From CBDDEC01 sp965198045 (GTDB taxonomy: Bacteria > Chloroflexota > Dehalococcoidia > UBA2979): a stretch of 64,000 nt of DNA. The stretch lies in the NCBI GenBank assembly GCA_965198045.1, contig CBDAOL010000010.1, positions 62,001-126,000 on the forward strand, written 5' to 3'. Position 1 is the first letter of the stretch, and every line of letters begins with the position of its first letter. Made by a program: the position numbers and the translations under genes. The notes below the pieces were generated by a model. That model did not search any database, was not told the origin of the DNA, and worked only from the letters and a program-made list of their open reading frames with translations. Below, piece by piece: positions 43,994 to 53,604 of this stretch.

Positions 43994-44473
43994 ATGGCGA
44001 CGGTTACGGCAAGACCACCAAGATTGATCGAAGCCTTCTACCCTGACGGCGAGCTACAGACGGCCACCCCGATGCGTCGCCTCGGCGGCTACCTGCTTGA
44101 CATCCTCCTGCTGATCGTGACGCTCGTGATCGGCTGGGTGATCTGGTTCCTTATCGTGGCGCAGCGCGGCCAGACGCCGGGCAAGCAGCTCATGAACATG
44201 TACATCATGCGTGAGGATGGGTCCCGCGCCGGCGGCTGGTACACGCTCCTCCGCGAGCTCGTGGTCGAGGGACTGCTGTTCGGGCTGATCAGCGCCGTCA
44301 CCTTCGGCATCAGCTCAATCATTGCCGCGCTCTGGTGCACGTGGGACCGCGACCGCCAGTGCCTCTGGGACAAGGTCACCTCGACCTACGTCGCCTACTC
44401 GCCAGACGGCCGCCGTCCGCTCACGCGCGCGGAGTTCCTCGAACGCTCAAGCCTGCCGCCGCGGGATCGCTGA
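43994..44473 (+). CDS. RDD-family membrane protein
   Basis: A 159-residue protein with an RDD domain (ATPMRRLGGYLLDILLLIVTLVIGWVIWF, TPGKQLMNMYIMREDG, FGLISAVTFGISSIIAALWC, QCLWDKVTSTYVAY). The R and D residues in RRLGGYLLDI define the family. Function is not established; some RDD proteins affect ion transport or osmotic stress. Start ATG 43994 follows GGAGG. Confidence 0.85.
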   Translation: MATVTARPPRLIEAFYPDGELQTATPMRRLGGYLLDILLLIVTLVIGWVIWFLIVAQRGQTPGKQLMNMYIMREDGSRAGGWYTLLRELVVEGLLFGLISAVTFGISSIIAALWCTWDRDRQCLWDKVTSTYVAYSPDGRRPLTRAEFLERSSLPPRDR

Positions 44474-44528
44474 CCGTCGAAGCCGGCGCCGAGGGCATTC
44501 ACCGGCGGGCGTCGCTGGCGATGGGATC

Positions 44529-46390
44529 TCAAGGCGCCCATTTCAGCTCGCCGTAGGCCGCAGTCATGCGGTCGGTGAGCCCGATCCACTCGTCGCTCAG
44601 GATGAGCTCGCCGTAGCGCCGATGCAGCCCCTGCTCCCAGCACTTCGCGAAGACGAACTCGCGGAAGAACAAGTCATCCTTGGGGAATTTCCTGCGCGCG
44701 CTCTGAAGCCGGCTGGCAGCGGGACCGGGCGATCGATCCAGCAGGTAGCCGAGCCCCTGTCCGAGCAGCGTCGGGACCAGGTGGAAGTTCCGGTACTGGT
44801 ACGGCTCCGGGATCAGTCCCCACTGATCGAGTAAGTCAGCCGCCGATGTCAGGTCCTCCATCGCTCCGTCTACCAGCGTGCTCATGGCCACGCGTAGCTG
44901 CTCGGCTTCAGCTGGCGGCAGCGGTTCCGTCCTCAGTCGCTCGTCCTCGAACTCGTGCAACAGCTTGGCCATCAAGATCAGCGCCTGGCCACGGTAGTAG
45001 CGAGGAAGCGGGTGGTTTGGCGTGCCCAGGGCCGATTCCGAGTACAGGTCCCAGGCCCGGAACGGATCGCCTGCGAAGAGATGAGCATCTCGCTCCTGCA
45101 CATCGACCGAACGAAGCCGCTTCCCAGCTCCTGTCCGCTCACGGCGACGCCCTGCTGGGCGTACCGGAGCGCGCCGGGCCAGTCCGCCAGAGAGAAACAA
45201 CATTCCGCCGCCAGGCGGTACAGGTAACCGTTCTTGCGGCCGCCCTCCTTCCGCAGCGCGCGGCGGATTCGAGCCAACGCCGAGTCCCACTTCCCGTCGT
45301 CGTGCGCCAGAAAGTAGCTCTGGGCGACGTCATCGACGACCGTCGTGACGTCGAACGCCCACTGCTCGACATCGCCCGCGAGCGCATCGAGGCCCTGCTC
45401 GCGGGACGCGTCCAGGATGCGCTGCGCCGGCACGTCGAGGACCCACGCCACGAGCTTGACCGGGGAGTTGGGCGGCGAAACTCGATTGATCGATGTCGGG
45501 AAGGCGTCCCGAATGCGGTCGAGCTCGTCCTTGGTCACCATCTTGTCGAGCGCGATGACCATGCCGGCGCCCGGCAGCTCGCTGATGAAGTCTTCCGCAC
45601 CGGAGTCCGCCGACAATCCCCCCGGCAGGTGGGACCGGAGGAACGATCGCCACTCGAGGTGGTGCAGGCTCTCGATCAGCCAATCCTTGAGCCGACCTGA
45701 GATGACAGGATCGAACTCATCTGGGTCCGGACTGTGGGCGGAGAGGAGGAGAAACGGCATCCTCATGTCTCGCGCGAGCGGTTCGACCTGCATCAACTCC
45801 TCGGCCTTGCGGCCAAGCAGATCGAGCAGGGCGGTTCTGAATTGCTCCCGCGGGAGAACCGTCAGCGTGGCGATATCCTCGGACACGTTCGCTGTCTGAA
45901 TCGCGCCTCGTTGTCGTTCGACGACCTCTCCGATGATGCGACTGAGCACCGTCAACACGCGCACCTCGACGTTCAATCGGGGCTGGGAGACGTGTGGCAT
46001 CAGCACGTACAGCGCGCCCAGAGACTCGCCGGAACTGAGCGGGATGGGCAAGGCGATCGCCGAGTAAGCTCCAACGCCGTCGTCCGCCGGAGATGTGCTT
46101 GCGAGATAGCGCATCTCCGGCTCGACCGACTCGATCAACGATGTCCACGGTTCCTCGACCGTCTCGACGACGAGAGGGATTCCGATGCGCCCGGCGTATC
46201 CCGAGAGCATTTCGAGCGTGCCCGGTGGATCCCGCGGCGAGGGCTCCCAGGGCCTGGTCACGGAACTCGCGAGCACGCTCACCACCTCGGACGATGCTGA
46301 GACTTCGCTGATCGCACACAGCGAGCCCGGGTAGGCTGCGACTGCGCGTCGAGCAGCTGCTGCACCAGGCGGGGCGTTGCGAGGCGTCAC
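44529..46390 (-). pseudogene. GAF / GGDEF-like / TPR-like regulatory protein, frameshifted and 5'-truncated
   Basis: Over 600 residues across two frames. The N-terminal part resembles a GAF domain (GIPLVVETVEEPWTSLI, YSAIALPIPLSSGESLGALYVL). A middle region (MPFLLLSAHSPDPDEFDPV, DFISELPGAGMVIALDKM, DELDRIRDAF) looks like a degenerate GGDEF fold without the motif. The end is helical and TPR-like (ALRYAQQGVAVSG, RYYRGQALILMAKLLHEFEDE). A missing base near 45125 splits it. Family-like sequence stops around 46330, where unrelated plus-strand coding sequence begins, so the original start seems lost. Confidence 0.55.
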
Positions 46391-46530
46391 TGCATCGCAC
46401 GCGCATCGAGCTGGCCGCGATCCGAACCGGCAGCTCAGAACCCAGCGTGAACAGCGTCGTTGAGGCGCTGCGCGGAACCATCCAGCAAGCGAAGGAGGTG
46501 CAACTGAAGCTCAAGCAGCTCGGGTACTGA
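46309..46530 (+). pseudogene. 3' remnant of an unidentified coiled-coil protein
   Basis: A 73-codon open frame with no good start ends at TGA 46530. The last ~60 residues (VEQLLHQAGRCEASLHRTRIE, VVEALRGTIQQAKEVQLKLKQ) look like a genuine helical protein tail with strong third-position GC. It probably preceded telA in an operon and lost its 5' part at the junction near 46330. Confidence 0.35.
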
Positions 46531-46605
46531 CAACTCGGGTGTGGCAACTCGGGTACTGAACGGGGACACGTGGCCGGGAACGGCCATCCGAGGAGGTTCG
46601 CCATC

Positions 46606-47829
46606 GTGACGAACAAGTCGATTGAGACGAACAAGTCGATTGAGAACGAGATCGAGCAGGAGTCCGACACGATCGAGGAGGTCGAGGTCCTTCCTGCCGA
46701 GATCCGCGAGCCGCGCGCGCCCGCGGGGATGTCCGAGGAGGAGGCGCAGCAGGTCCGCCGCGAAGCGAGCGAACTCGTGGAGCAGCTCGCCCAGGCGACC
46801 GGCGGCAGCGCGTTCGAGGTGCTGGACGACATCTCGAACGTGGGGATGGCCACGCAGCAGCGCGCGGCCAGTCAGCGGGGTCTGCTGAAGACCACGATCG
46901 GATCGCTGCTGAGCGAGGGCGGCCCGAGCAAGGAGATCGCGAACGGCCTGCGCGACCTGCGCGTGGCGCTGAACGCAGTCAACCCGCACGAGCTCACCGA
47001 GCCCAGCATCCGGGACCGGATCGCGGACGCGCTGCCATTCGGAGGCAAGCAGGGCTCGCTGGTGCGGAGGCTCAACAAGATCGCGCTGCGGTATGAGCCC
47101 GCCTCGCGCCAGGCTGCCGCGATCGAGACGAAGCTCCGCGACGGACGCGCGCTGCTCGTCCGCGACAACGCAGAGCTGCGCCAGATGTACGAGGAGGTGG
47201 AGGCGCTCCAAGTCTCGGTGCAGCGCAGCGCATACGCGGGCGAAGTGCTGATGCAGCGGCTCGACGAGCTGATCGAAGAGACCGAGGATCCGACGAAGCT
47301 CGAGCGGGTCCGCGGTGCATCGTTCGACGTGACGAGGCGGGTGGAGGACCTGCGCCAGATCGAGGAAGTGCACCTCCAGTACTTCGTGAGCATGGAGCTC
47401 ACGCGTCAGAACAACCACCGCCTCGGGCAGTCGGTGGAGCGAACCCTGACACTGGCCACGAACGTCGTGACGGTGGGTCTGGCCGTGCAGGCAGCGCTCG
47501 TGCGTCAGCAGCGGGTCGCAGACGCGGCTCAGCGCACCCGCGAATTCCTGGGCGACCTGATCGCCGCGAACGCCTCGGCGATTCGGCAGCACACGGAGGA
47601 CATCGGCGACCTCTATCGCAGCCCGGTGATCGCGATCGACAAGCTGGCAGAGGCGCACGCCGACCTGGTGGAAGCGGTCGACACTGCCAGCCGTTTGCAG
47701 CAAGAGGGCATCGACTCAGCGCGCGACGGCATCGCTCGCCTGACCGAGATGTCGGCTGAGCTCGAGCAGAAGGTGAGCGGCCTGTTGCCGGCAGGTGAGG
47801 CAATCGAGTCCGGAACAGCGGGGAGCTAG
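46606..47829 (+). CDS. TelA-like toxic anion resistance protein
   Basis: A 407-residue, mainly helical cytoplasmic protein of the TelA/KlaA family (LLSEGGPSKEIANGLRDLRVALNAVNPHELTEP, RVEDLRQIEEVHLQYFVSMELTRQNNHRLGQSVERTLTLATN). Relatives are linked to tellurite, antibiotic and stress tolerance, with unclear mechanism. GAGGAGG (46590) selects GTG 46606; an upstream GTG at 46570 has no site. Extended coiled coils are predicted by the heptad-like charge pattern. Confidence 0.82.
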   Translation: MTNKSIETNKSIENEIEQESDTIEEVEVLPAEIREPRAPAGMSEEEAQQVRREASELVEQLAQATGGSAFEVLDDISNVGMATQQRAASQRGLLKTTIGSLLSEGGPSKEIANGLRDLRVALNAVNPHELTEPSIRDRIADALPFGGKQGSLVRRLNKIALRYEPASRQAAAIETKLRDGRALLVRDNAELRQMYEEVEALQVSVQRSAYAGEVLMQRLDELIEETEDPTKLERVRGASFDVTRRVEDLRQIEEVHLQYFVSMELTRQNNHRLGQSVERTLTLATNVVTVGLAVQAALVRQQRVADAAQRTREFLGDLIAANASAIRQHTEDIGDLYRSPVIAIDKLAEAHADLVEAVDTASRLQQEGIDSARDGIARLTEMSAELEQKVSGLLPAGEAIESGTAGS

Positions 47830-47882
47830 TCGACGCAGGTGAGAGATTGGAGCAAGCCCGGCAACGACCGTGGGCTCGTCGC

Positions 47883-48135
47883 CTAGAACGCGCCGTCGTT
47901 CGCTAGACGTTCGATGTCCGGCCAGTCGTAGCCCAGCTCGAGCAGCAGTTCCTCGCGGTGCTGGCCGACCTCCGGCGCTGGGCCGAGGGTCAGCGGCACG
48001 TCGCGCAGGCGGAACGGCGGCGCGGGGACGTCGATCTTGCGGCCGCTGCGGTGGGGACGCGAGAGGATCAGGCCGTTGGCGCGCGCCTGAGCTGGGAACT
48101 CGACAGAGACCACCCAGCGCAGATGCTCCGCTTAG
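47883..48135 (-). pseudogene. C-terminal remnant of a CaiB/BaiF CoA-transferase
   Basis: About 84 residues (AEHLRWVVSVEFPAQA, PPFRLRDVPLTLGPAPEVGQHREELLLELGYDWPDIERLAN) that match only the C-terminal end of family III CoA-transferases, where the GQH-EELL motif is diagnostic. The upstream part is missing beyond 48135, where a plus-strand fragment begins. The spacer 47830-47882 holds nothing recognised. Confidence 0.6.
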
Positions 48136-48461
48136 GTGAGGCGCTTCATCTGATCCAGGACGCATACGTCGCCCGGACTGGCGTCAGCGGATCCGTTCGA
48201 TACGTCCGGCACTTCGGATGGCGGAGCCTTCGCACAGAGTTCAGCATCGGTCCCGGCAGATCGACCGCGATCACCCGGGAGCATCGATTCCCGATAGACG
48301 GCCGCGACAACGTCCGAGACCGCTCCGGCGAGTACAAGCCGGAGGCAGTGGCCGCGATCAAGGCGAGTCAGCTCTATCTCGATCTGATGATTGCGGACGG
48401 CAAAGTCACTCGGGACGACGGCGGATTACGTCGGTACCTTCGCGACCATCTCAGCGCCTGA
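48134..48461 (+). pseudogene. C-terminal remnant, phospholipase C/nuclease-like protein
   Basis: About 108 codons ending at TGA 48461. LGEALHLIQDAYVARTG resembles the helix with His ligands in zinc-dependent phospholipase C/P1-nuclease-like enzymes, and the following HFGWRSLRTEFSI, HRFPIDGRDNVRDRSGEYKPEA supports an enzyme tail. The 5' part is absent and abuts the CoA-transferase remnant head-to-head. The family assignment is tentative. Confidence 0.35.
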
Positions 48462-48649
48462 GGCCGCTGGTATCCCTCGCGCCAGGCCGGTGCGCACGGT
48501 CCGCTCATTGAATCGATGCTGGCACGAGCGGCAATGGCGGGTCGCTCTGGTTGCGTCAGACCGGGAGCCCCCGGGGGCAATCCGCACATTCGCGCAAGAC
48601 TGCCGCGTCGCCTCGATTGCCAGATCCCGCATGAACACCGAGGAAGTAG

Positions 48650-48725
48650 TGGCGCGCCGGGAAGGATTCGAACCCTCGACCCGCAGTTCCGAAGACTGCT
48701 GCTCTATCCCCTGAGCTACCGGCGC
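48650..48725 (-). tRNA. tRNA-Arg (anticodon TCG)
   Basis: A full cloverleaf: acceptor GCGCCGG/CCGGCGC, D-stem GCTC/GAGC, anticodon stem GCAGT/ACTGC with loop CTTCGGA (anticodon TCG, reads CGA), T-arm with GTTCGAATC. The 3' CCA is encoded. It is the only RNA gene seen, and lies next to an integrase remnant. Confidence 0.95.
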
Positions 48726-48817
48726 GCGAGCCGTGATTTAGGTTCGAATTGCGCTCTGATCGCCTGAACGGGAGCCGACATAAGTGCCGTTTGACAGCAA
48801 CCGTGACAGCAACCCGC

Positions 48818-49255
48818 TCACCCACCGGTCCAAAGCAGCGAACCCACACGCTCTGCGGCATCCCTTGAAAGCTCCGGCATCACATGGCTGTAAGTGTTCG
48901 CTGTGACCGAGATATCGGCGTGGCCGAGCACTTCCATCGCGACGCGGAGCGGAACGCCCTCAGCTAGCATAAATGAGCCGCAGGAGTGGCGCAGGTCGTG
49001 AAACCTCTTCCTTCGGATCCCTGCATGGGCCAAGAGCTTCTGGAATCGATGAGTAACCGATGGGCCTGAAAGAGGCTGCCCAAGAGGCGTCGTGAATACA
49101 AGATCCCACTCGCCGCCCCAGTCGGACCCCGCCTTGAGTCGCTCCTCAGCCTGTCGAAGCTTCCGGCGTCGCAAGGTGCCCACCAGGTGCTCGGGCAACG
49201 GAAGGGTTCGTCGGCTGCGGACGGATTTCACGCGCGAACGTGGTGAATGGTCCAC
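48818..49255 (-). pseudogene. tyrosine recombinase (phage-type integrase), C-terminal half
   Basis: 145 residues covering most of the catalytic domain: HDLRH (RFHDLRHSCGSFM), the LGH motif (VLGHADISVTANTYSHV with the nucleophile Tyr). The N-terminal arm- and core-binding domains and the first catalytic Arg are absent, so it is a remnant. It sits 93 bp from the 5' side of the tRNA-Arg gene, pointing to a past integration at this tRNA. The region 48726-48817 holds no gene. Confidence 0.8.
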
Positions 49256-49450
49256 GACAGGAGTCTACTAGCTGCTGAAGCGCGCCGGTGAGCGCACGCT
49301 GAGCGATCACCTCCGGGACGTCTGCGTCTGTTCGGACAACGGACGAGTCTCGAGCGTTCGCGGCCCTGCTTGCAGGACTGACGACGGCTTCTGCGAACGG
49401 TGCGCGCCGCTGATCGTCGTACCTGTCACTGTCCGAGAGGCGGTGCTCGT

Positions 49451-49885
49451 ATGACCGACCTCACCGGCAGGCAGTTTGGAGAGATCGAGGACCGACTCGG
49501 TACCTCGATCACCGATGCACTGGGGTCCGAGTGCGATGAGAGCGACCTCAACGCTATCGCGGAAGGCGCGATGTGGGCCGCCACCGAGCGACAAGGGCGC
49601 GCCGTGGACGACGAGATCAGCGAGGAGCAGCTCGCCGAGTTCGGTCGAGAGATCGCGAAGGAGTGCGCGAAGGCTGACATTCTCGGCCTCATGCAGGACG
49701 CCGTGCGTGATCGCCTGACTCTCAGCAAGTACAGCGGGCGCCTGATGGTCCGACTCTGGCACGCCGCGGTGGACGAGTTGATCGCGCGTGAGTGGTCGGT
49801 AGCGAGGGCTGTCGCTGTGCCGATGACCGTATCCCCTCGGCGAACTGGGGCCCAGGCTGCCGGCTGTTCTTTGAGGAGGGCATGA
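49451..49885 (+). CDS. hypothetical protein
   Basis: A 144-codon frame starting at ATG 49451 (weak GAGGCGG upstream). It is acidic and helical (FGEIEDRLGTSITDALGSE, AIAEGAMWAATERQG, EEQLAEFGREIAKECAKADILG). No family is recognised. The last ~30 residues (VSPRRTGAQAAGCSLRRA) look less like protein and may be past a junction. It lies in the rearranged zone between the integrase and glutamine synthetase remnants; 49256-49450 holds nothing clear. Confidence 0.4.
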   Translation: MTDLTGRQFGEIEDRLGTSITDALGSECDESDLNAIAEGAMWAATERQGRAVDDEISEEQLAEFGREIAKECAKADILGLMQDAVRDRLTLSKYSGRLMVRLWHAAVDELIAREWSVARAVAVPMTVSPRRTGAQAAGCSLRRA

Positions 49886-49919
49886 CCCCCATGTGCCGTG
49901 ATTGTGATCCGATCGAGGA

Positions 49920-50470
49920 CAAGACGCCCGAGATGCCCCCGAGGCAGGCCACGCACCGTCCTCGGATGCGTTCCGCTGGTTCCTCGGCGGCTGGATCGCG
50001 CACACGGCCGAGCTGATGGTCTGTTACGCCCCGTCCGTGAACTCGTACAAGCGGTTCCAGTCGGGCTCGTGGGCGCCGACCGGTTTCTCCTGGGCGGTCG
50101 ACAATCGCACCGTCGGCTTCCGCGTGGTTGGTCAGGGCTCAGCGGCGCGCATTGAACTCCGCATCGCGGGCGCAGACTGCAACCCGTACCTCGCCTACGC
50201 CGCCACGCTGGCCTCGGGCCTCGACGGCATCGCGAACGAGATCGAGCCGCCGCCGGCGACGGTCGGCGACGCCTACCGAGGTCGATCTCGGCTCGCAGCC
50301 CCTCGACGCTGCGGGACGCCACCGACCGCTTCGAACGCAGCGAATTCGCGCGCGCCGCGCTCGGCGGCGCCGTTGTCGACCACTACGCGCGGTTCTTTCG
50401 CATCGAGCAGGAGTCATTCGGCGGTGCTGTCACGGACTGGGAGCGCCGCCGTTACTTCGAACGCAGCTGA
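49920..50470 (+). pseudogene. C-terminal remnant of a glutamine synthetase-family enzyme
   Basis: SDAFRWFLGGWIAHTAEL, SVNSYKRFQSGSWAPTGFSW, DNRTVGFRVV, ARIELRIAGADCNPYLAYAATLASGLDGI match the C-terminal half of GlnA-type ligases (the NSYKR and R-x-E metal/ATP sites). A frame change near 50280 leads to the family tail (DATDRFERSEFARAALGG, VTDWERRRYFERS) ending TGA 50470. The N-terminal beta-grasp and the first catalytic half are missing. The closest class is the gamma-glutamylpolyamine synthetase-like group. Confidence 0.75.
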
Positions 50471-50633
50471 CCGCCGCAGTCGCGCTCCTTCCACTCCTGT
50501 CCGGTCCGCTGCGCAGGTCTGTCGACCGGCCGTGCATCACGTCGCGCGAGGCGCTAGGATCGCCACCGCGCCTCGTCGCGCCCGGGTGGCGCAGCAGAGC
50601 CGCGATGAGCGGACGGACGGCGGAGGAGGTCAC

Positions 50634-51824
50634 ATGTCGGCACTCGAGGGCATGCGGATCCTGGACATGACGCAGTACGAGGCGGGCACCTCGTGTACAC
50701 AGGCGCTGGCCTGGCTCGGGGCGGACGTCGTCAAGGTCGAACCGCCCGGCTACGGCGATCCCGGGCGCCGAACCCGCCTCGGTGACGGCAGCTCGCCCTA
50801 CTTCCTCAACTGGAACAGCAACAAGCGGAGCATCGTCCTCGACCTGAGCCAGTCGCGCGGCCGCGAGCTGCTCCTGCAGATGGCGCCGCACTACGACGTG
50901 TTCGTGGAGAACTACGGCCCCGGTGTCGTCGAGAAGCTGGACATCGACTACGAGGTGATGTGCGAGGTGAACCCCAGCATCATCTACGCCCGGCTCAAGG
51001 GCTTCGGCACCAGCGGTCCCTACGCCGACTACAAGTGCTACGACATGATCGCCCAGGCCGCGGCCGGCGCCTTCTCGGTCACCGGCGAGGCCGGGGGCTC
51101 GCCGATGCGCCCTGGACCGACGACCGGTGACTCCGGGACCGGCGTGCAGCTCGCGCTGGCGATCACCTCCGCATACGTGCAGAAGATGCGGACGGACGAG
51201 GGCCAGTTGATCGAAATCAGCATGCAAGAGGCGATGACCTACTTCATGCGCACGCAGATCGCGAACAGGGCGGAGTGGGGCGAGGCGGTCGCGCAACGCT
51301 CGGGCAACGGCCCCGTCGCCGTCGCGAACTTGTATCCCTGCAAGGGTGGCGGTCCGAACGACTATGCCTACATCATTTGCGTGACCTCACGCATGTGGGA
51401 CACGCTGTGCGTAACGATCGGCCAGCCTGAATTAGCCGACGATCCGCGCTTCGCGACCGACCAGCAGCGTCGCGATAACTCGCCGGAACTGCGCGCGATC
51501 ATCGAGGAATGGACGCTGCTGCACACGAAGTGGGAGGTGATGCAGATCCTCGGCGAGGCCGGCGTCCCCTGCTCCGCCAACTTCGATACCTACGACCTGT
51601 TCCACGACCAGCACCTGAACGAGCGTGGCTTCGTGCACACGCTCGACCATCCTGCGCACGGCGAGATCAAGCTGCTCGGCTGGGCGCCTCGCATGTCCGC
51701 GAGTGACGTCTCGATCAAGCGTGCGCCACTGATGGGCGAGCACTGCGACGAGGTGCTGCGCGGCGACCTCGCGCTCGGCGACGAGGAGATCGCGGAGCTG
51801 CGTGACGCCGGGATCGTGGCCTGA
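50634..51824 (+). CDS. CaiB/BaiF (family III) CoA-transferase
   Basis: A 396-residue formyl-CoA-transferase-like enzyme (GMRILDMTQYEAGTSCTQALAWLGADVVKVE, NWNSNKRSIVLDL, ARLKGFGTSGPYADYKCYDMIAQ with the catalytic Asp in YDM, GEHCDEVLRGDLAL). It transfers CoA between organic acids. GGAGGAGG gives ATG 50634. The amidase gene follows 52 bp downstream, and both may belong to one catabolic unit. Confidence 0.92.
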   Translation: MSALEGMRILDMTQYEAGTSCTQALAWLGADVVKVEPPGYGDPGRRTRLGDGSSPYFLNWNSNKRSIVLDLSQSRGRELLLQMAPHYDVFVENYGPGVVEKLDIDYEVMCEVNPSIIYARLKGFGTSGPYADYKCYDMIAQAAAGAFSVTGEAGGSPMRPGPTTGDSGTGVQLALAITSAYVQKMRTDEGQLIEISMQEAMTYFMRTQIANRAEWGEAVAQRSGNGPVAVANLYPCKGGGPNDYAYIICVTSRMWDTLCVTIGQPELADDPRFATDQQRRDNSPELRAIIEEWTLLHTKWEVMQILGEAGVPCSANFDTYDLFHDQHLNERGFVHTLDHPAHGEIKLLGWAPRMSASDVSIKRAPLMGEHCDEVLRGDLALGDEEIAELRDAGIVA

Positions 51825-51876
51825 GCCTGGAGGGGGACGCGATGCCACTGCTGGACGCTGCCAGGAGCGAACGAAG

Positions 51877-53364
51877 ATGACCTCGAGCCCGATGAGCTGG
51901 CCGGAGTGGGTAAGCCACGATGCGGTGAGTCTTGCGGGCCTGGTACGTGCCGGGCAGCTCCAGGCTCGCGAGGTCGTGGGCCAGGCCGCGCAGGCGCTGG
52001 CGCGGGTCGACGGAGATCTCTCCGGTGCGCTCGAGACCTTCGACGATGTGCTCGAGGATCCCGCCGCCGACGGCCCGGATCCGGAGGGGCGCCTCTACGG
52101 CGTCCCGATGTTCCTTAAGGACCTGGGATCGCGCCTCGCCGGGCGGCGTCAGGAGTCGGGTAGCGCGCTGCTCGCAGGCAACGTCTCCCCCGTGACCGAT
52201 CCGCTCGTGCGCAACTACCTGCGGGCGGGGCTGGTGCCGATCGGGCGCTCGACGACGCCCGAGTTCGGAATGACGTTCGACACCGCCACCGCCTATCTCG
52301 GTGAGGAGAAGGTGACGCGCAATCCCTGGAACCTGGAGCGCACCCCGGGCGGGTCGTCGGGCGGCTCCGCCGCCCTGGTGGCAGCAGGCGTGACCCCCAT
52401 CAGCATGGCCTCCGACGGTGGCGGCTCGACCCGAATCCCCGCCTCGTACTGCGCGCTGGTGGGGCTCAAGGCCTCCCGCGGCCGCATCGCAATGCCGCTC
52501 AACCACAACGAGTACACCTGGCGGATCGTGTCGGAGGGCGTGGTGACCCGTAGCGTGCGCGACAGCGCCGCCGCGCTCGACTATCTCCACCACAAGCCGC
52601 CGGGCGGCGCCTTCTACCCGTCACAACCGCCGGAGCGCTCGTATCTAGAGGCCCTCCAGTTCCCGACCGGGCGGCTGCGAATCGCGCTGTCGACCGGTCG
52701 CTGGGGCCGCGAGGGCGACTGCGATGCGCAGGTCTCGGACCGTATCGAGCAGGTGGGGCACCTGCTCGAAGAGATGGGTCACGACGTCGTCGAGGTGGAC
52801 GACGGGTCGATCTGCGATTGGGAGGCGATGTGGCGTGGCTACATCACCCAGTGGATCTGCGGGCGGCTGCTGTTAACCCCCCTCGCAGAGCTCGTGGGCA
52901 TCGACCCGACCGAGCTACGGCAGCATCTGTCGCCGATGGTGTGGCGCCACTTCGATGCGGCACGCGGCTACTCCACCCTCGACCTGCTCACCGCGAACGC
53001 GGACAACAATCTCGTCACCCGCAGCTTCGGCCGCTTCCTGTCCGGTTGGGATGCGCTGCTGTGTCCGACCCACGCCATCAGAGTCCCGGCCGCCAACGGC
53101 CCGTACAGCCTGATGCGCGACGACCCGCTCGATGAGTGGTTAGGGCGCCTCGCCGACGCGTGCCGGTACACGATGCCCGGCAACGAGGCCGGCCTCCCCG
53201 CAGTGTCGATCCCGGCTGGCCTGGACCGCGACCGGCTCCCCATCGGCGCGATGCTCTATGCCGGCGTCGGCCGAGAGGACCTCCTCCTTCGCCTCGCCGC
53301 CGCCATCGAGACCGCGAAGCCGGAGTGGTTCTCGCAGCTGCCGCCGATCAATGTCGTGGCCTGA
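51877..53364 (+). CDS. amidase (amidase signature family)
   Basis: A 495-residue Ser-Ser-Lys hydrolase. The catalytic Lys lies in VPMFLKDLGSR, the cis-Ser in TPGGSSGGSAALVAAG and the nucleophile Ser in SDGGGSTRIPASYC; the C-terminal GNEAGLPAVSIPAG is typical. It hydrolyses amides to acids and ammonia. AGGAGCGA selects ATG 51877. The product acid could be activated by the adjacent CoA-transferase (inference). Confidence 0.92.
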   Translation: MTSSPMSWPEWVSHDAVSLAGLVRAGQLQAREVVGQAAQALARVDGDLSGALETFDDVLEDPAADGPDPEGRLYGVPMFLKDLGSRLAGRRQESGSALLAGNVSPVTDPLVRNYLRAGLVPIGRSTTPEFGMTFDTATAYLGEEKVTRNPWNLERTPGGSSGGSAALVAAGVTPISMASDGGGSTRIPASYCALVGLKASRGRIAMPLNHNEYTWRIVSEGVVTRSVRDSAAALDYLHHKPPGGAFYPSQPPERSYLEALQFPTGRLRIALSTGRWGREGDCDAQVSDRIEQVGHLLEEMGHDVVEVDDGSICDWEAMWRGYITQWICGRLLLTPLAELVGIDPTELRQHLSPMVWRHFDAARGYSTLDLLTANADNNLVTRSFGRFLSGWDALLCPTHAIRVPAANGPYSLMRDDPLDEWLGRLADACRYTMPGNEAGLPAVSIPAGLDRDRLPIGAMLYAGVGREDLLLRLAAAIETAKPEWFSQLPPINVVA

Positions 53365-53604
53365 GTCCCTTCGTCCACGTCGATGTGAACGACACCACCA
53401 TGACCGTGCGCGGTGACCTCACGCAGGCATGCGGTTCGACGTGTAAGAGGTGGACGCGTGCGCGAAACAGGAGATGCGAGATGCTGACGACCTCGGCCAC
53501 CTCCAGTTCGCGCGTCGTCGGGGCCGGACACTCCGGTCGGCGGCCCTCCAGTGCCTTGCCGAGACACTCCTCCGAAATCCCGCTCAGCCCGTAGGAGGCA
53601 GCAC

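Noticed and set aside
46435..47703. 422-codon minus-strand frame opposite telA
   Set aside because: Shadow frame with no family signature, while the plus strand encodes a clear TelA protein.
48650..49255. Intact integrative element with att sites
   Set aside because: The integrase lacks its N-terminal half and lies on the 5' side of the tRNA; no duplicate of the tRNA 3' end was found.
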